A stretch of DNA of 22,001 nt. Source: CBDTYW01 sp965364735. GTDB taxonomy: Bacteria; Actinomycetota; Nitriliruptoria; Nitriliruptorales; Nitriliruptoraceae. Below the pieces are notes generated by a model. That model was given only the letters and a program-made list of their open reading frames with translations, searched no databases and was not told where the DNA came from. The stretch is taken from NCBI GenBank assembly GCA_965364735.1, contig CBDTYW010000023.1, positions 1-22,001 of the forward strand. Reading direction: 5' to 3'. Positions 6,390 to 14,335 of the stretch are shown piece by piece (the stretch's first letter is position 1; every line of letters begins with the position of its first letter). The position numbers were made by a program, and so were the translations under genes.

Positions 6390-8537
6390 TCAGAGGAAGC
6401 TCGGTGCGAACACCAGCGACACGATCGTCATGACCTTGATGAGGATGTTCATCGCGGGGCCGGAGGTGTCCTTGAACGGGTCACCCACGGTGTCACCGGT
6501 CACGGCAGCCTTGTGCTGCTCGGAGCCCTTGCCGCCGTGGTTGCCGGCCTCGATGTACTTCTTCGCGTTGTCCCACGCGCCACCGGCGTTGGACATGAAG
6601 ATCGCGAGCATGAAGCCCGAGGTCAGCGCGCCGGCGAGGAAGCCGCCGAGCGCCTGCGGCGAGATGAACCCGATGATCAGCGGCAGGGCGACGGCGAGGC
6701 CACCCGGCAGGACCATCTCGCGCAGGGATGCCTGCGTGGAGATGTCGATGCAGCGCTTGTGGTCCGGCCTGACGCCCGGGAGGCCCTCACGGAGGCCCGG
6801 GATCTCAGCGAACTGGCGACGGACCTCGACGATCATGGCCTGGGCGGCCTTGCCGACCGACTTCATGGTCATCGCGGCGAACGCGAAGGTGATCATGGCA
6901 CCGAGGAAGAGGCCGATGATGACCGGGACCTCAGTGATGTCGAGGTTCAGCGCGGTGCCGGCCTCGGGGGAGACGGCTGCGGTGAAGGAGCGGAACAGCG
7001 CCAGCGCGGTGAGCGCGGCGGAGCCGATCGCGAAGCCCTTGGCGACGGCGGCGGTGGTGTTGCCGAGCGCGTCGAGCCCGTCGGTGACCTCACGGACCTC
7101 CGGCGGAAGCTCCGCCATCTCGGCGATGCCACCAGCGTTGTCCGAGATCGGCCCGTAGGCGTCGACCGCGACGACCGCACCGGTGGTGGCGAGCATGCCG
7201 ACCGCGGCGAGCGCTGCGGCGTACAGGCCACCGTTGACGGCGAACTCGGCGGCGAAGGCCTGCTGCCCGGCGAAGTACGCGGCACCGATGGCGCTGACGA
7301 CGAGGACGACCGAGGCGACCGTGGAGAGCATCCCGTCGGCGATGCCGGCGATGATGACCGTGGCGGGGCCGGTCTCGGACTGCTGGGCGAGGTTCTTGAC
7401 GGGCGGGTAGTGGTCCGAGGTGTAGTACTCGGACGTGAACCCGATGAGGTACCCGGCGGCGAGGCCGATCGGGATGACGAGGCCGAGCCACAGGCCGTTG
7501 TCGATGCCCGGGAGGTCAGCGAAGAACACGACGCCTGCGACGACCGACAGGATCGCGGTGGAGATCATCGCGATGTTGGTGCCGAGGTGGAGCTGCGATG
7601 CGAGCGACTTCGTCGCGGAACCGCGGACCATCAGGGCGCCCACGATGGAGGCGAACATGCCGATGGAGGCGATGAGCAGCGGGAAGAGGAACAGCGCCTG
7701 GACGGTGAGGCCGGTGATGACGCCGCCACCGAGGGCGGAGACACCGTCGGTGCCGACGGCCTGGAGGGTGTCGTTGGTGACCGGTCCGAGGAAGAGCAGC
7801 GAGGCGAGGATCATCGGGGCGACGAGCGACCCGGCGTAGGACTCGAAGAGGTCCGCGCCCATGCCGGCGACGTCGCCGACGTTGTCACCGACGTTGTCGG
7901 CGATCGTGGCGGGGTTGCGGGGGTCGTCCTCGGGGATGCCGGCCTCGACCTTGCCGACGAGGTCGGCGCCGACGTCAGCAGCCTTGGTGTAGATGCCGCC
8001 ACCGATGCGGGCGAACAGCGCGATGGAGGAACCACCGAGACCGAAGGTCGCCACGACCTGGAACGCGTCGTCGACCTTGAGGACGTCGACGAAGAAGATG
8101 TACGCGAGGCTGATGCCCAGCAGGCCCAGTCCGGCGACCGTGAAGCCCATGACGGCTCCACCGCGGAAGGCGAGCGGGAGGGCCTTCTCGGCGCCTCCGC
8201 GTGCTGCCTCTGCGGTGCGGACGTTGGCCGCGGTCGCGATCTGCATGCCGATGACACCGGCGCTGGCGGAGAAGATCGCACCCATGAGGTACGCGAGCCC
8301 GCCGTACACGCCGTACGGGAGCAGCGTGAAGATGAGGACGGCCATGATGGCGACGAAGACCGCCACCCACTTGTACTCGGTGCGGAGGAAGGTCTGCGAG
8401 CCCTCGCGGATCGCCAGGGCGATCTCCTGCATGCGGTCGTTGCCGGGGTCGGCCTTGTTGACGACGCCGTAGAAGTAGAACGCCAGGCCGAGGCCTGAAA
8501 GCGCCGCTACAACAGCGATGTATGGGATGGCACTCAC
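6390..8537 (-). CDS. hppA: Membrane-bound ion-translocating pyrophosphatase (H+-PPase)
   Basis: The 715-residue, many-spanning membrane protein couples hydrolysis of pyrophosphate to ion (usually proton) export. The substrate-binding motif DVGADLVGKVEAGIPEDD precedes the acidic DNVGDNVGD motif at 214-222. The K+-dependence signature reads GNTTAAVAKGFAIGSAAL with Ala496 and Ala499. Ala at the first of these positions marks the K+-dependent subfamily, whereas K+-independent enzymes have Lys there. Proton versus sodium transport cannot be settled by eye. GTG 8537 is chosen because AAGGA lies 10 nt upstream and because MSAIPYIAVVAALSGLG is the expected first membrane helix; the frame stays open to 8738, but the extra residues are charged and unlike the family. 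The gene is monocistronic, with its own promoter, a leader of about 220 nt, and a terminator. Confidence 0.96.
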   Translation of the reverse strand: MSAIPYIAVVAALSGLGLAFYFYGVVNKADPGNDRMQEIALAIREGSQTFLRTEYKWVAVFVAIMAVLIFTLLPYGVYGGLAYLMGAIFSASAGVIGMQIATAANVRTAEAARGGAEKALPLAFRGGAVMGFTVAGLGLLGISLAYIFFVDVLKVDDAFQVVATFGLGGSSIALFARIGGGIYTKAADVGADLVGKVEAGIPEDDPRNPATIADNVGDNVGDVAGMGADLFESYAGSLVAPMILASLLFLGPVTNDTLQAVGTDGVSALGGGVITGLTVQALFLFPLLIASIGMFASIVGALMVRGSATKSLASQLHLGTNIAMISTAILSVVAGVVFFADLPGIDNGLWLGLVIPIGLAAGYLIGFTSEYYTSDHYPPVKNLAQQSETGPATVIIAGIADGMLSTVASVVLVVSAIGAAYFAGQQAFAAEFAVNGGLYAAALAAVGMLATTGAVVAVDAYGPISDNAGGIAEMAELPPEVREVTDGLDALGNTTAAVAKGFAIGSAALTALALFRSFTAAVSPEAGTALNLDITEVPVIIGLFLGAMITFAFAAMTMKSVGKAAQAMIVEVRRQFAEIPGLREGLPGVRPDHKRCIDISTQASLREMVLPGGLAVALPLIIGFISPQALGGFLAGALTSGFMLAIFMSNAGGAWDNAKKYIEAGNHGGKGSEQHKAAVTGDTVGDPFKDTSGPAMNILIKVMTIVSLVFAPSFL

Positions 8538-8758
8538 GGTGAAGTGGTCCTTGTGATCGTGGACATGGGCATCGATCGGTCGCCGGTCGGCAGGAGTCGA
8601 TGTGGAGGTGTGCGGGAAGCAGCCCGGATCGGTGGACGCCGCACGGGTGAGCGCGCGACCTCCGTCGTGGTGCAGACGGGCATGCGTCAGGAGCCCGGAA
8701 GCCCCTCGATGGCCCGCGGCTCGCGATGCGTTGAACACGTCGGATCAGCCGGGTCACC
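8538..8758 (-). other. Long non-coding leader of hppA
   Basis: The 313 nt between the small membrane protein (stop at 8851) and hppA contain the predicted promoter at 8766-8794 and then about 220 nt of leader. No known riboswitch class is recognised. A 49-codon reading frame (8534-8683, minus) ends by overlapping the hppA start (GTGA), but it lacks a ribosome-binding site and its third-position G+C is lower than that of the real genes. The leader ends with the hppA ribosome-binding site AAGGA. Confidence 0.4.
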
Positions 8759-8765
8759 GGCGCGG

Positions 8766-8794
8766 ATACTACCCGCGGTGAAATGGCCCCCCAA
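8766..8794 (-). promoter_or_regulatory. Predicted vegetative promoter of hppA
   Basis: On the minus strand TTGGGG (8794-8789) is followed by 17 nt and TAGTAT (8771-8766). The -10 hexamer matches TATAAT at four of six positions and the spacing is ideal for the housekeeping sigma factor. It is the best such match between the upstream gene and hppA. Transcription would start near 8759. Confidence 0.6.
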
Positions 8795-8850
8795 CGTCCG
8801 CCGGTCCAGCGTGGGGCGCAGGGCGCGCACCCGGGCTGGGTCGCGGGCGT

Positions 8851-9006
8851 TCAGAAGCTCCCGCCGCCCGAGAACGCCGCGATGAAGAAGAGGGACATGA
8901 GCGCGGCGAAGGCGATGCTGAGCCAGCCGACGATGACGCCGTATGTCGGCTTCGCCCAGTCACGTGTTGGCCGTTCGCGCGTCGATCGCTCGGCGTTGCC
9001 CCTCAA
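8851..9006 (-). CDS. Tiny single-pass membrane protein (about 51 residues), start uncertain
   Basis: This minus-strand frame ends at 8851 and contains WAKPTYGVIVGWLSIAFAAL followed by MSLFFIAAFSGGGSF. That is one clean transmembrane helix between a short charged N-terminus and a glycine-rich tail. Almost every codon from Asp/Trp onward ends in G or C, as in the verified genes. TTG 9006 is the only start in frame and has no ribosome-binding site, but a TTGACC-N16-TACTCA promoter (9039-9012) would place transcription start on or next to it, so leaderless translation is possible. A second frame starting at ATG 9022 (MTTQRIEGQRRAIDARTANT) ends at 8960, exactly where the membrane part begins. The full gene may therefore involve a frameshift or a base error. 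It precedes hppA on the same strand; function unknown. Confidence 0.6.
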   Translation of the reverse strand: MRGNAERSTRERPTRDWAKPTYGVIVGWLSIAFAALMSLFFIAAFSGGGSF

Positions 9007-9092
9007 TACGCTGAGTAGTCATGCCGTAGATAGGGTCAACGTCAGATGGGCCGACGCTGCGGGGCGCGAGCGTCCACCACGAGGGGAAAGAC

Positions 9093-10169
9093 ATGGGCAC
9101 GGGTGCGGTCGTTCGACGACGAAGCTTGATCGCTGCGCTCGCGTTGCTGTCCCTGCTCGCCACCGTCGTCCGGGGCGAGCAAGCGTTCGCGCTCGACACG
9201 ATCTCGGTCGACCCGCGGTTCATCGAGGCCCCGGTCGTGGACCCTCCCCTCGCCTCGACGCTCCCCACGGGCGTCACGCTGGCCGGAGGCGTGTCGACGC
9301 GGGTCGCGCTCGGGGACCGCGGGAACTTCGTCGTCGCGATCGGACGGTTGGTCGAAGGCATCGAGGAGCCGTGGGCGCGGCTGGCGCAGTACAGCTTCCG
9401 TGACGACGGCACCGTCGTCGACGACTCGTGGTACTGGCATGCCAGGGAGTCGCGCTCCAGCCGCACCGGCGCCGCCCCGACCGGGATCCGGACCGGGTCG
9501 ACCTGTGGCCACTGCGAGGTCTGGACCGCCGACCGGTTCGAGGACGCCGAAGGGCAGCGACGCACGTACGGGCGCTACCTCGTCGTGGGCAACGCCCTCT
9601 CGATCATCTGGCCGGGTGATGCGCGCGAGACCTGGCTGGTCGACATCTCCTCGGACCCGCTGCTGACCAAGCTGACCTTCGTCGGCTCGTCCTACGGTGC
9701 CAACACCGGCTGGGCGTACGGCAGCCGGAGGGGCTTCTCGAAGTCCGTCTCCGCTGATCGCTTGGTCGCGGACACGCGGTACGACCGCACGTACCGCGGC
9801 GCGTACAGCGCCAACCAGAACGGCGCGCTCACCGGTGGGCTGACCAGCATCAACCTCGGCATGTTCCGGCCGTGCGCGACCGGCTGCAGCCGGTTCGACA
9901 CCGTGACCACCCAGTACCTGCTCGCAGGGACCGGCGGACGCCGCAACTACCTCAACCACCAGCGCGCCTCCCTCCACGACGACTGCATCGGTGACCGCAG
10001 CGCGGAAGAGGAGGCGGGGCACCTGAAGCCGATGCTCCAGGTGATCGATGACGCCGGACGTTTCCGCGGCTGGGTCATGGCGGAGGTCGGGCTCTACGGG
10101 CACACCGGGGGCGACACCATCCTCTCGCTCTACGAGCTCACCGATGTCGGCACGATGCGGCTGCCCTGA
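9093..10169 (+). CDS. Secreted protein of unknown family with paired cysteines
   Basis: The 358-residue protein begins with a typical Sec signal peptide: VVRRRSLIAALALLSLLATVV followed by a likely cleavage near AFA-LDT (about residue 33-34). The mature part is rich in Thr, Gly, Arg and Tyr. It contains two close cysteine pairs, STCGHCEVW and RPCATGCSRF, plus a single Cys in LHDDCIGD, suggesting disulfides or a metal site outside the membrane. No catalytic signature or anchor is seen, and there is no second membrane helix. I do not recognise the family; a beta-rich, propeller-like fold is only an impression from recurring strand-like segments. ATG 9093 has GAGGGG about 6 nt upstream. The next gene starts 107 nt downstream on the same strand. 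Confidence 0.8.
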   Translation: MGTGAVVRRRSLIAALALLSLLATVVRGEQAFALDTISVDPRFIEAPVVDPPLASTLPTGVTLAGGVSTRVALGDRGNFVVAIGRLVEGIEEPWARLAQYSFRDDGTVVDDSWYWHARESRSSRTGAAPTGIRTGSTCGHCEVWTADRFEDAEGQRRTYGRYLVVGNALSIIWPGDARETWLVDISSDPLLTKLTFVGSSYGANTGWAYGSRRGFSKSVSADRLVADTRYDRTYRGAYSANQNGALTGGLTSINLGMFRPCATGCSRFDTVTTQYLLAGTGGRRNYLNHQRASLHDDCIGDRSAEEEAGHLKPMLQVIDDAGRFRGWVMAEVGLYGHTGGDTILSLYELTDVGTMRLP

Positions 10170-10276
10170 CCTCGGGCCCGGATGCGTCCAGCGCGACTGT
10201 CCGTTCGGGACGTATCTCCTGCGTCGGTCAGCGGGGCTCGCTGGCGTAGCCTCACGCCAACGTCCGACCTGTTGAG

Positions 10277-12409
10277 GTGGCTCACATCGAACCGGCACCT
10301 GCCGAGGCCGAAGGGCTGGTGTCGCCGATCGTCGACACCGGGCCCAGCGGTTGGCGACGCCTGCTCTCGAACGCCGGGTTCCGCAACCTGCTGCTTGCCA
10401 CCGTCACGACCTCGCTCGGCGACTGGATCGGCCTGTTCGCGATCCTGTCGCTGACGGAGAAGATCGAGGGCAGCGGCTCCAAGGCCGCGTTCGCGCTCTC
10501 CGGGGTGATGATCGCACGCGTGCTTCCCACGCTGTTGTTCGGTCCCATCGCGGGGGTCTTCGCGGATCGCTGGGACCGCAAGCGGACGATGGTGGCGACC
10601 GACATCGGCCGTGGCCTCGTCATGTTCGCGATCGTCTTCGCCAACGACGTGTTCCAGCTGTTCGTGGCGACGCTGGTCGTCGAGATCCTGGCGATGCTGT
10701 TCATCCCGGCCAAGGACGCCACGCTCCCGAACCTCGTCGAGGACGAGGAGGACCTGGTCCTCGCGAACCAGATGAGCCTCTTCGTCATCTACGGCATGTT
10801 GCCGGTCGGAGCCGGGCTGTTCGCCGTGTTGACGGCGCTCTCGAGCGCGATCGCCACCTCCGGCTTCCTCGCCGAGACCCCGCAGGCGCTCGCGATCTGG
10901 GTGAACGCCGGGACCTTCATGATCTCGGCGACCTTCATCGGGGGCATCCCGCTCGAGGCGATGGGTCGGACGCGGGAGGCTCGTGAGGTCCGGGAGCGTG
11001 GCGACGGCCCCAACGCGTGGGAAGAGCTCAAGGAAGGGTTCGTCTTCATCGGGCGGCACCCGCTGATCGGGGCGCTCGTCTCCGGAGTGATGGCCGCGTT
11101 CTTCGCTGCCGGCGTCGTGATGGCGATCGGGCCGCTCTTCACGCGGGTCGTCAACGCCGGCGAGTCCGGCTTCGGCATCATCGGCGCCGTCGTCGGCTTC
11201 GGCCTGATGGCGGGCCTTGCATCGGCGGGGAGGCTCTCGGACCGGATCGGCAAGGAGCGCCTGTTCGCCCCGGGCATCGGCGTGGCCGGGATCGGCCTCT
11301 TCCTCTCGGCGATCTCGCCGCGTCTGGACGTGGCGCTCGTGCCGGCCTTCATCATGGGTGCCGGGGCCGGGGTCGCGTTCCTCGTCGGCTACACGATGCT
11401 TCAGCAGTACGTCGACGACGAGCTGCGCGGGCGAACCTTCGCGGTCTTCAACTCCGGGGCTCGGCTCGCGCTCTTCCTCTCGCTCGTGATCGGGCCGGCC
11501 TTCGTCGGCATCATCGGGCGCGCAGCTCCGGACGCTGCGACCGGCATCTACCCCTACAACCCGTTCGTCGGGGAGCGGCTCGTGCTCATGGGCAGCGGGG
11601 CGCTCGCGCTCGTCGGCGCCGTGCTCACCGGACGCTCGATCTTCCGCGTCCTGACCAGCGGGGCGCGCACCGGCGAGGCACCGCCGTCGCCGCACGGGCT
11701 GCCGGGGTTGTTCGTCGTGTTCGAGGGCGGGGAAGGCGCGGGCAAGTCCACCCAGCTCGACCTCGTCACCCAGTCGCTGGCTGCGCTCGATCTGGAGGTC
11801 ATCGTCACCCGCGAACCGGGTGGCACCGAGCTCGGCGAGCAGCTCCGCGACGTGGTCCTCCGGCACGGGAGCGCTGCGGTCGGGAGCCGGGCCGAGGCGC
11901 TGATCTACGCAGCAGCCCGGGCCCAGCACGCCGACGAGGTGCTGCGTCCGGCGCTCGAGCGCGGGGCCGTGGTCCTGTGTGATCGCTACATCGACTCGTC
12001 GATCGTCTACCAGGGGACCGCTCGGGGTCTCGGCAACGATCCGGTCAAGCGCCTCAACGCGTGGGCCACCGACGAGCTGCTCCCGGACATGGTCGTGCTC
12101 CTCGACATCGACGCGGCGGTCGGTCTGCGTCGGGCGGCCGGCGTCGACGCCCCGGACCGGCTCGAGTCCGCGGGTCTGCCGTTCCATCGCACCGTCAACG
12201 AGGCGTTCCGCGAGCTCGCCTCCGAAGACGTCAGACGCTGGCTCGTCCTCGACGGCACCGCGGAACCGGCCACGCTGACCGACGACGTGCTGAACGCCAT
12301 GGCGAAGCGACGGCCCACGTGGTTCCGCGTCGCCCCGGCCACGGTCGAGATGCGGGTCCCGCGTGCGGGGCCGCCCCGGCCACCACCCGAAGCGCTCGAG
12401 GGCGCGTGA
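10277..12409 (+). CDS. tmk: Fusion of a major-facilitator membrane domain to thymidylate kinase
   Basis: The 710-residue protein has two parts. Residues about 25-465 form an MFS-type membrane domain with roughly 12 helices and the loop motif GVFADRWDRKRTM after helix 2. Residues about 478-680 form a complete dTMP kinase, which makes dTDP for DNA synthesis: P-loop FEGGEGAGKST at 482-492, TREPGG for dTMP binding, CDRYIDSSIVYQG (DR motif), and an Arg-containing lid around VDAPDRLE. A Pro-rich tail of about 30 residues follows. Similar MFS-Tmk fusions occur in Streptomyces as I recall. No other tmk is in the window, so this is probably the cell's dTMP kinase. What, if anything, the transporter part moves is unknown. 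GTG 10277 lacks a good ribosome-binding site. holB follows 31 nt later, a conserved pairing. Confidence 0.93.
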   Translation: MAHIEPAPAEAEGLVSPIVDTGPSGWRRLLSNAGFRNLLLATVTTSLGDWIGLFAILSLTEKIEGSGSKAAFALSGVMIARVLPTLLFGPIAGVFADRWDRKRTMVATDIGRGLVMFAIVFANDVFQLFVATLVVEILAMLFIPAKDATLPNLVEDEEDLVLANQMSLFVIYGMLPVGAGLFAVLTALSSAIATSGFLAETPQALAIWVNAGTFMISATFIGGIPLEAMGRTREAREVRERGDGPNAWEELKEGFVFIGRHPLIGALVSGVMAAFFAAGVVMAIGPLFTRVVNAGESGFGIIGAVVGFGLMAGLASAGRLSDRIGKERLFAPGIGVAGIGLFLSAISPRLDVALVPAFIMGAGAGVAFLVGYTMLQQYVDDELRGRTFAVFNSGARLALFLSLVIGPAFVGIIGRAAPDAATGIYPYNPFVGERLVLMGSGALALVGAVLTGRSIFRVLTSGARTGEAPPSPHGLPGLFVVFEGGEGAGKSTQLDLVTQSLAALDLEVIVTREPGGTELGEQLRDVVLRHGSAAVGSRAEALIYAAARAQHADEVLRPALERGAVVLCDRYIDSSIVYQGTARGLGNDPVKRLNAWATDELLPDMVVLLDIDAAVGLRRAAGVDAPDRLESAGLPFHRTVNEAFRELASEDVRRWLVLDGTAEPATLTDDVLNAMAKRRPTWFRVAPATVEMRVPRAGPPRPPPEALEGA

Positions 12410-12428
12410 CGGTGTCGGGGGCACGGCC

Positions 12429-12440
12429 TACGGTGCGGGC
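12429..12440 (+). promoter_or_regulatory. -10 element giving a leaderless holB transcript
   Basis: TACGGT (12429-12434) lies exactly 6 nt before the ATG at 12441 and fits the actinobacterial TANNNT -10 pattern. Transcription would begin at or within a base of the start codon, and no Shine-Dalgarno sequence is present. This gives holB an independent, leaderless transcript besides read-through from tmk. Confidence 0.5.
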
Positions 12441-13739
12441 ATGAGCACCGCCACCGCCACAGGTCCCTCGTGGGACGCCGTCCGAGACCAGCCCGCTGTC
12501 CTCGGCGTGTTCCGCCAGGCCCTCGACCAGCACGAGGTCTCGCACGCGTGGCTGCTGTGCGGGCCGCCCGCGGTCGGGCAGCGTGAGGCGGTCCTTGCGC
12601 TGACCGCGGACCTCAACGATCCCGGCGGCGGCGACGCCTCCGTACGTGGCCGGATCCAGCGGGGCGTGCACCCGAACCTGCTCGAGTTCGTGCCGACCGG
12701 ACCCGAGTACCTGGTGCGGACCGTTCGCGAGGAGTGGATCCCGGCGGCGTCGCGAACGTTGTCGGAGGGCCGCGTCCGGGTGGTTCGGATCGTCGCCGCG
12801 CACCGCATGAACGAGGCCGCGCAGAACGCGTTCCTGAAGGTGCTCGAGGAGCCGCCGGCCTCGACGATCTGGGTGCTCGAGGCCGACGACGAGGCCGGGC
12901 TGCTGGACACGATCGTCTCCCGCTGCCGTCGTGTCGACTTCACGTCGTGGAAGCCCGATGCGCTGGCCGACGTGGCGCGCGAGGCCGGCCTCGACGAGCA
13001 CGAGGTCCTCGCGGTCACCCGGACCGCGGAAGGATCGCCCGACCGCGTGCGCGCCATCGCGGACCGGGCTGTCGTGTTCTCCGGCGTCCGGGAGAACGCC
13101 GCCGCAGCACGTGGCAAGGCGGAGGCGGCCCTTGAGAAGGCCAAGGGATCCTCCTCCAAGAAGGCCGCGGCCGCCGAGCGCAAGGCCCTGCGCGACATCG
13201 CCGCTGCGGACCGTCAGGCCGATCTCCCGCACCGGCTGGGTCGCGAGATCGTGGGACGGCTCGCCGATGTCGGCCCGGCTGGCGTGCTGGACCTCGCGGC
13301 GATGGTCGTGGAGACGGCCGGACACGAGTCGAAGGCGCAGGAGGCCCGCAACACGGCCGAGCTCGCGGACCTTCGCGCGGAGTACGAGCGTGACGGCGGG
13401 ATGCCGAAAGGCGTCCGAGCGCTGGTCGACCAGCGTCACCGTCGGGCCGTCCGGGAAGCTCAGCGCCGTGCCTACGACGCCGTGCTGGACGACCTCGGCT
13501 CATGGCTGCGTGATCTGCTCTGTGTCCAGGTCGGCGGCGGAGCGGACGCCGTCGTGCACGTCGACCGGCTCGAGGTGTTGCGACGGGAGGCCGATCTCGT
13601 CCGGGCCGCGGACGTCCCGGAGATCATCGCCGCAATCACCACGGCTCGCGAGGCGCTCGACCGCAACGGCCAGCCGCTGCTGCAGTTCGAGTCCTTGCTG
13701 CTCACCGTCCTCGGAACGGTCCTCCGAGCCCGTCGCTGA
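12441..13739 (+). CDS. holB: DNA polymerase III delta prime subunit (clamp loader)
   Basis: The 432-residue protein is the delta prime member of the clamp loader that places the sliding clamp on DNA. The signature AAQNAFLKVLEEPPA is followed by the SRC motif DTIVSRCRRVDF, whose Arg serves as arginine finger for neighbouring DnaX ATPase sites. The P-loop position reads GPPAVGQRE (41-49): Gln47 replaces the Walker A lysine, as expected for the non-hydrolysing delta prime subunit. The cysteine cluster that binds zinc in many delta prime proteins is absent; the corresponding stretch (around 64-85) has no Cys. An Ala/Lys-rich helical linker spans about residues 214-255. The C-terminal collar domain ends in LLQFESLLLTVLGTVLRARR. 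Placement directly after tmk matches many bacteria. The stop lies 4 nt from that of the convergent gene. Confidence 0.93.
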   Translation: MSTATATGPSWDAVRDQPAVLGVFRQALDQHEVSHAWLLCGPPAVGQREAVLALTADLNDPGGGDASVRGRIQRGVHPNLLEFVPTGPEYLVRTVREEWIPAASRTLSEGRVRVVRIVAAHRMNEAAQNAFLKVLEEPPASTIWVLEADDEAGLLDTIVSRCRRVDFTSWKPDALADVAREAGLDEHEVLAVTRTAEGSPDRVRAIADRAVVFSGVRENAAAARGKAEAALEKAKGSSSKKAAAAERKALRDIAAADRQADLPHRLGREIVGRLADVGPAGVLDLAAMVVETAGHESKAQEARNTAELADLRAEYERDGGMPKGVRALVDQRHRRAVREAQRRAYDAVLDDLGSWLRDLLCVQVGGGADAVVHVDRLEVLRREADLVRAADVPEIIAAITTAREALDRNGQPLLQFESLLLTVLGTVLRARR

Positions 13740-13743
13740 CGGC

Positions 13744-14265
13744 TCAGCCGGTCGCGACGGGGCGCATCGACGACGCCACGCGGGCAACGTCCGCGACGTC
13801 GAGCAGGCGGTACTCGATCGCCATGGTCAGGTCGCCGACCTCCCAGTAGAGGGCCGACCAGACCTCTCCCTGGAAGTGATGCGCGACTCCCTCAGCAAGC
13901 TGGACCTCGGGCAACGCCCGGGTCACCGCCGGCAGCCGCGTGTGGTCCATCTGCGCGATCATCAGCGGCGGCGGGCCGTCCAGTCGTGCCGGAGCGAACA
14001 TGATCTCGGCGCGGTGGATGTCGGGCTCTCCTGCGAACGTCGTCCATGGTCCGTCGCCGTCGACGAGCGCGTAGCCGTCCGGCACCCATGTCGGCGCGTG
14101 GAGCGCGAACGGGACGGTCGCTGCGTAGTTGCCGAGCGTCCGCAGCTCGGTCTCAGCCCGAGGGCTGGCTGATGCGGCCACCCCGACCGCAAGGACCGAT
14201 GCGGTCAGCAGGGCCATCCCGGCGACGGCGAATCGCCGACGCGGCGTCGTGGTGGGCGTGGTCAC
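13744..14265 (-). CDS. Exported DUF4367-like protein
   Basis: The 173-residue product has a positively charged start (TTPTTTPRRR) and one hydrophobic segment (FAVAGMALLTASVLAVGVAASA), so it is either secreted or held by an uncleaved anchor. The mature part opens with VPFALHAPTWVPDGYALVDG, the Pro-Thr-x-x-Pro-Asp-Gly pattern typical of DUF4367-type domains found at the C-terminus of some anti-sigma factors and cell-surface proteins. It ends YWEVGDLTMAIEYRLLDVADVARVASSM, again like that family. There is no cytoplasmic anti-sigma domain. GTG 14265 is chosen because it sits just before the signal sequence; the frame remains open further upstream into lepB with unrelated residues. It lies 70 nt downstream of the signal peptidase gene on the same strand, probably co-transcribed. 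Role unknown. Confidence 0.75.
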   Translation of the reverse strand: MTTPTTTPRRRFAVAGMALLTASVLAVGVAASASPRAETELRTLGNYAATVPFALHAPTWVPDGYALVDGDGPWTTFAGEPDIHRAEIMFAPARLDGPPPLMIAQMDHTRLPAVTRALPEVQLAEGVAHHFQGEVWSALYWEVGDLTMAIEYRLLDVADVARVASSMRPVATG

Positions 14266-14335
14266 GTGCGGGTCCGGACGGTGGTGGATCGGTGGTGGTT
14301 CGTCACCGCCGACGTCTGAGGTTGGAGCCGCGCGT

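Noticed and set aside
8534..8683. A 49-codon upstream reading frame overlapping the hppA start by 4 nt (MPVCTTTEVARS...)
   Set aside because: It has no ribosome-binding site and noticeably more A/T at third positions than true genes here; the overlap is probably chance.
8538..8738. A 67-residue N-terminal extension of HppA
   Set aside because: It would place His/Arg-rich sequence before the normal first helix, and the GTG at 8537 has its own ribosome-binding site.
10130..12424. A 764-codon minus-strand frame opposite tmk
   Set aside because: It has extreme Asp/Glu/Arg composition and no family-like sequence, and lies exactly antisense to the well-supported MFS-Tmk gene.
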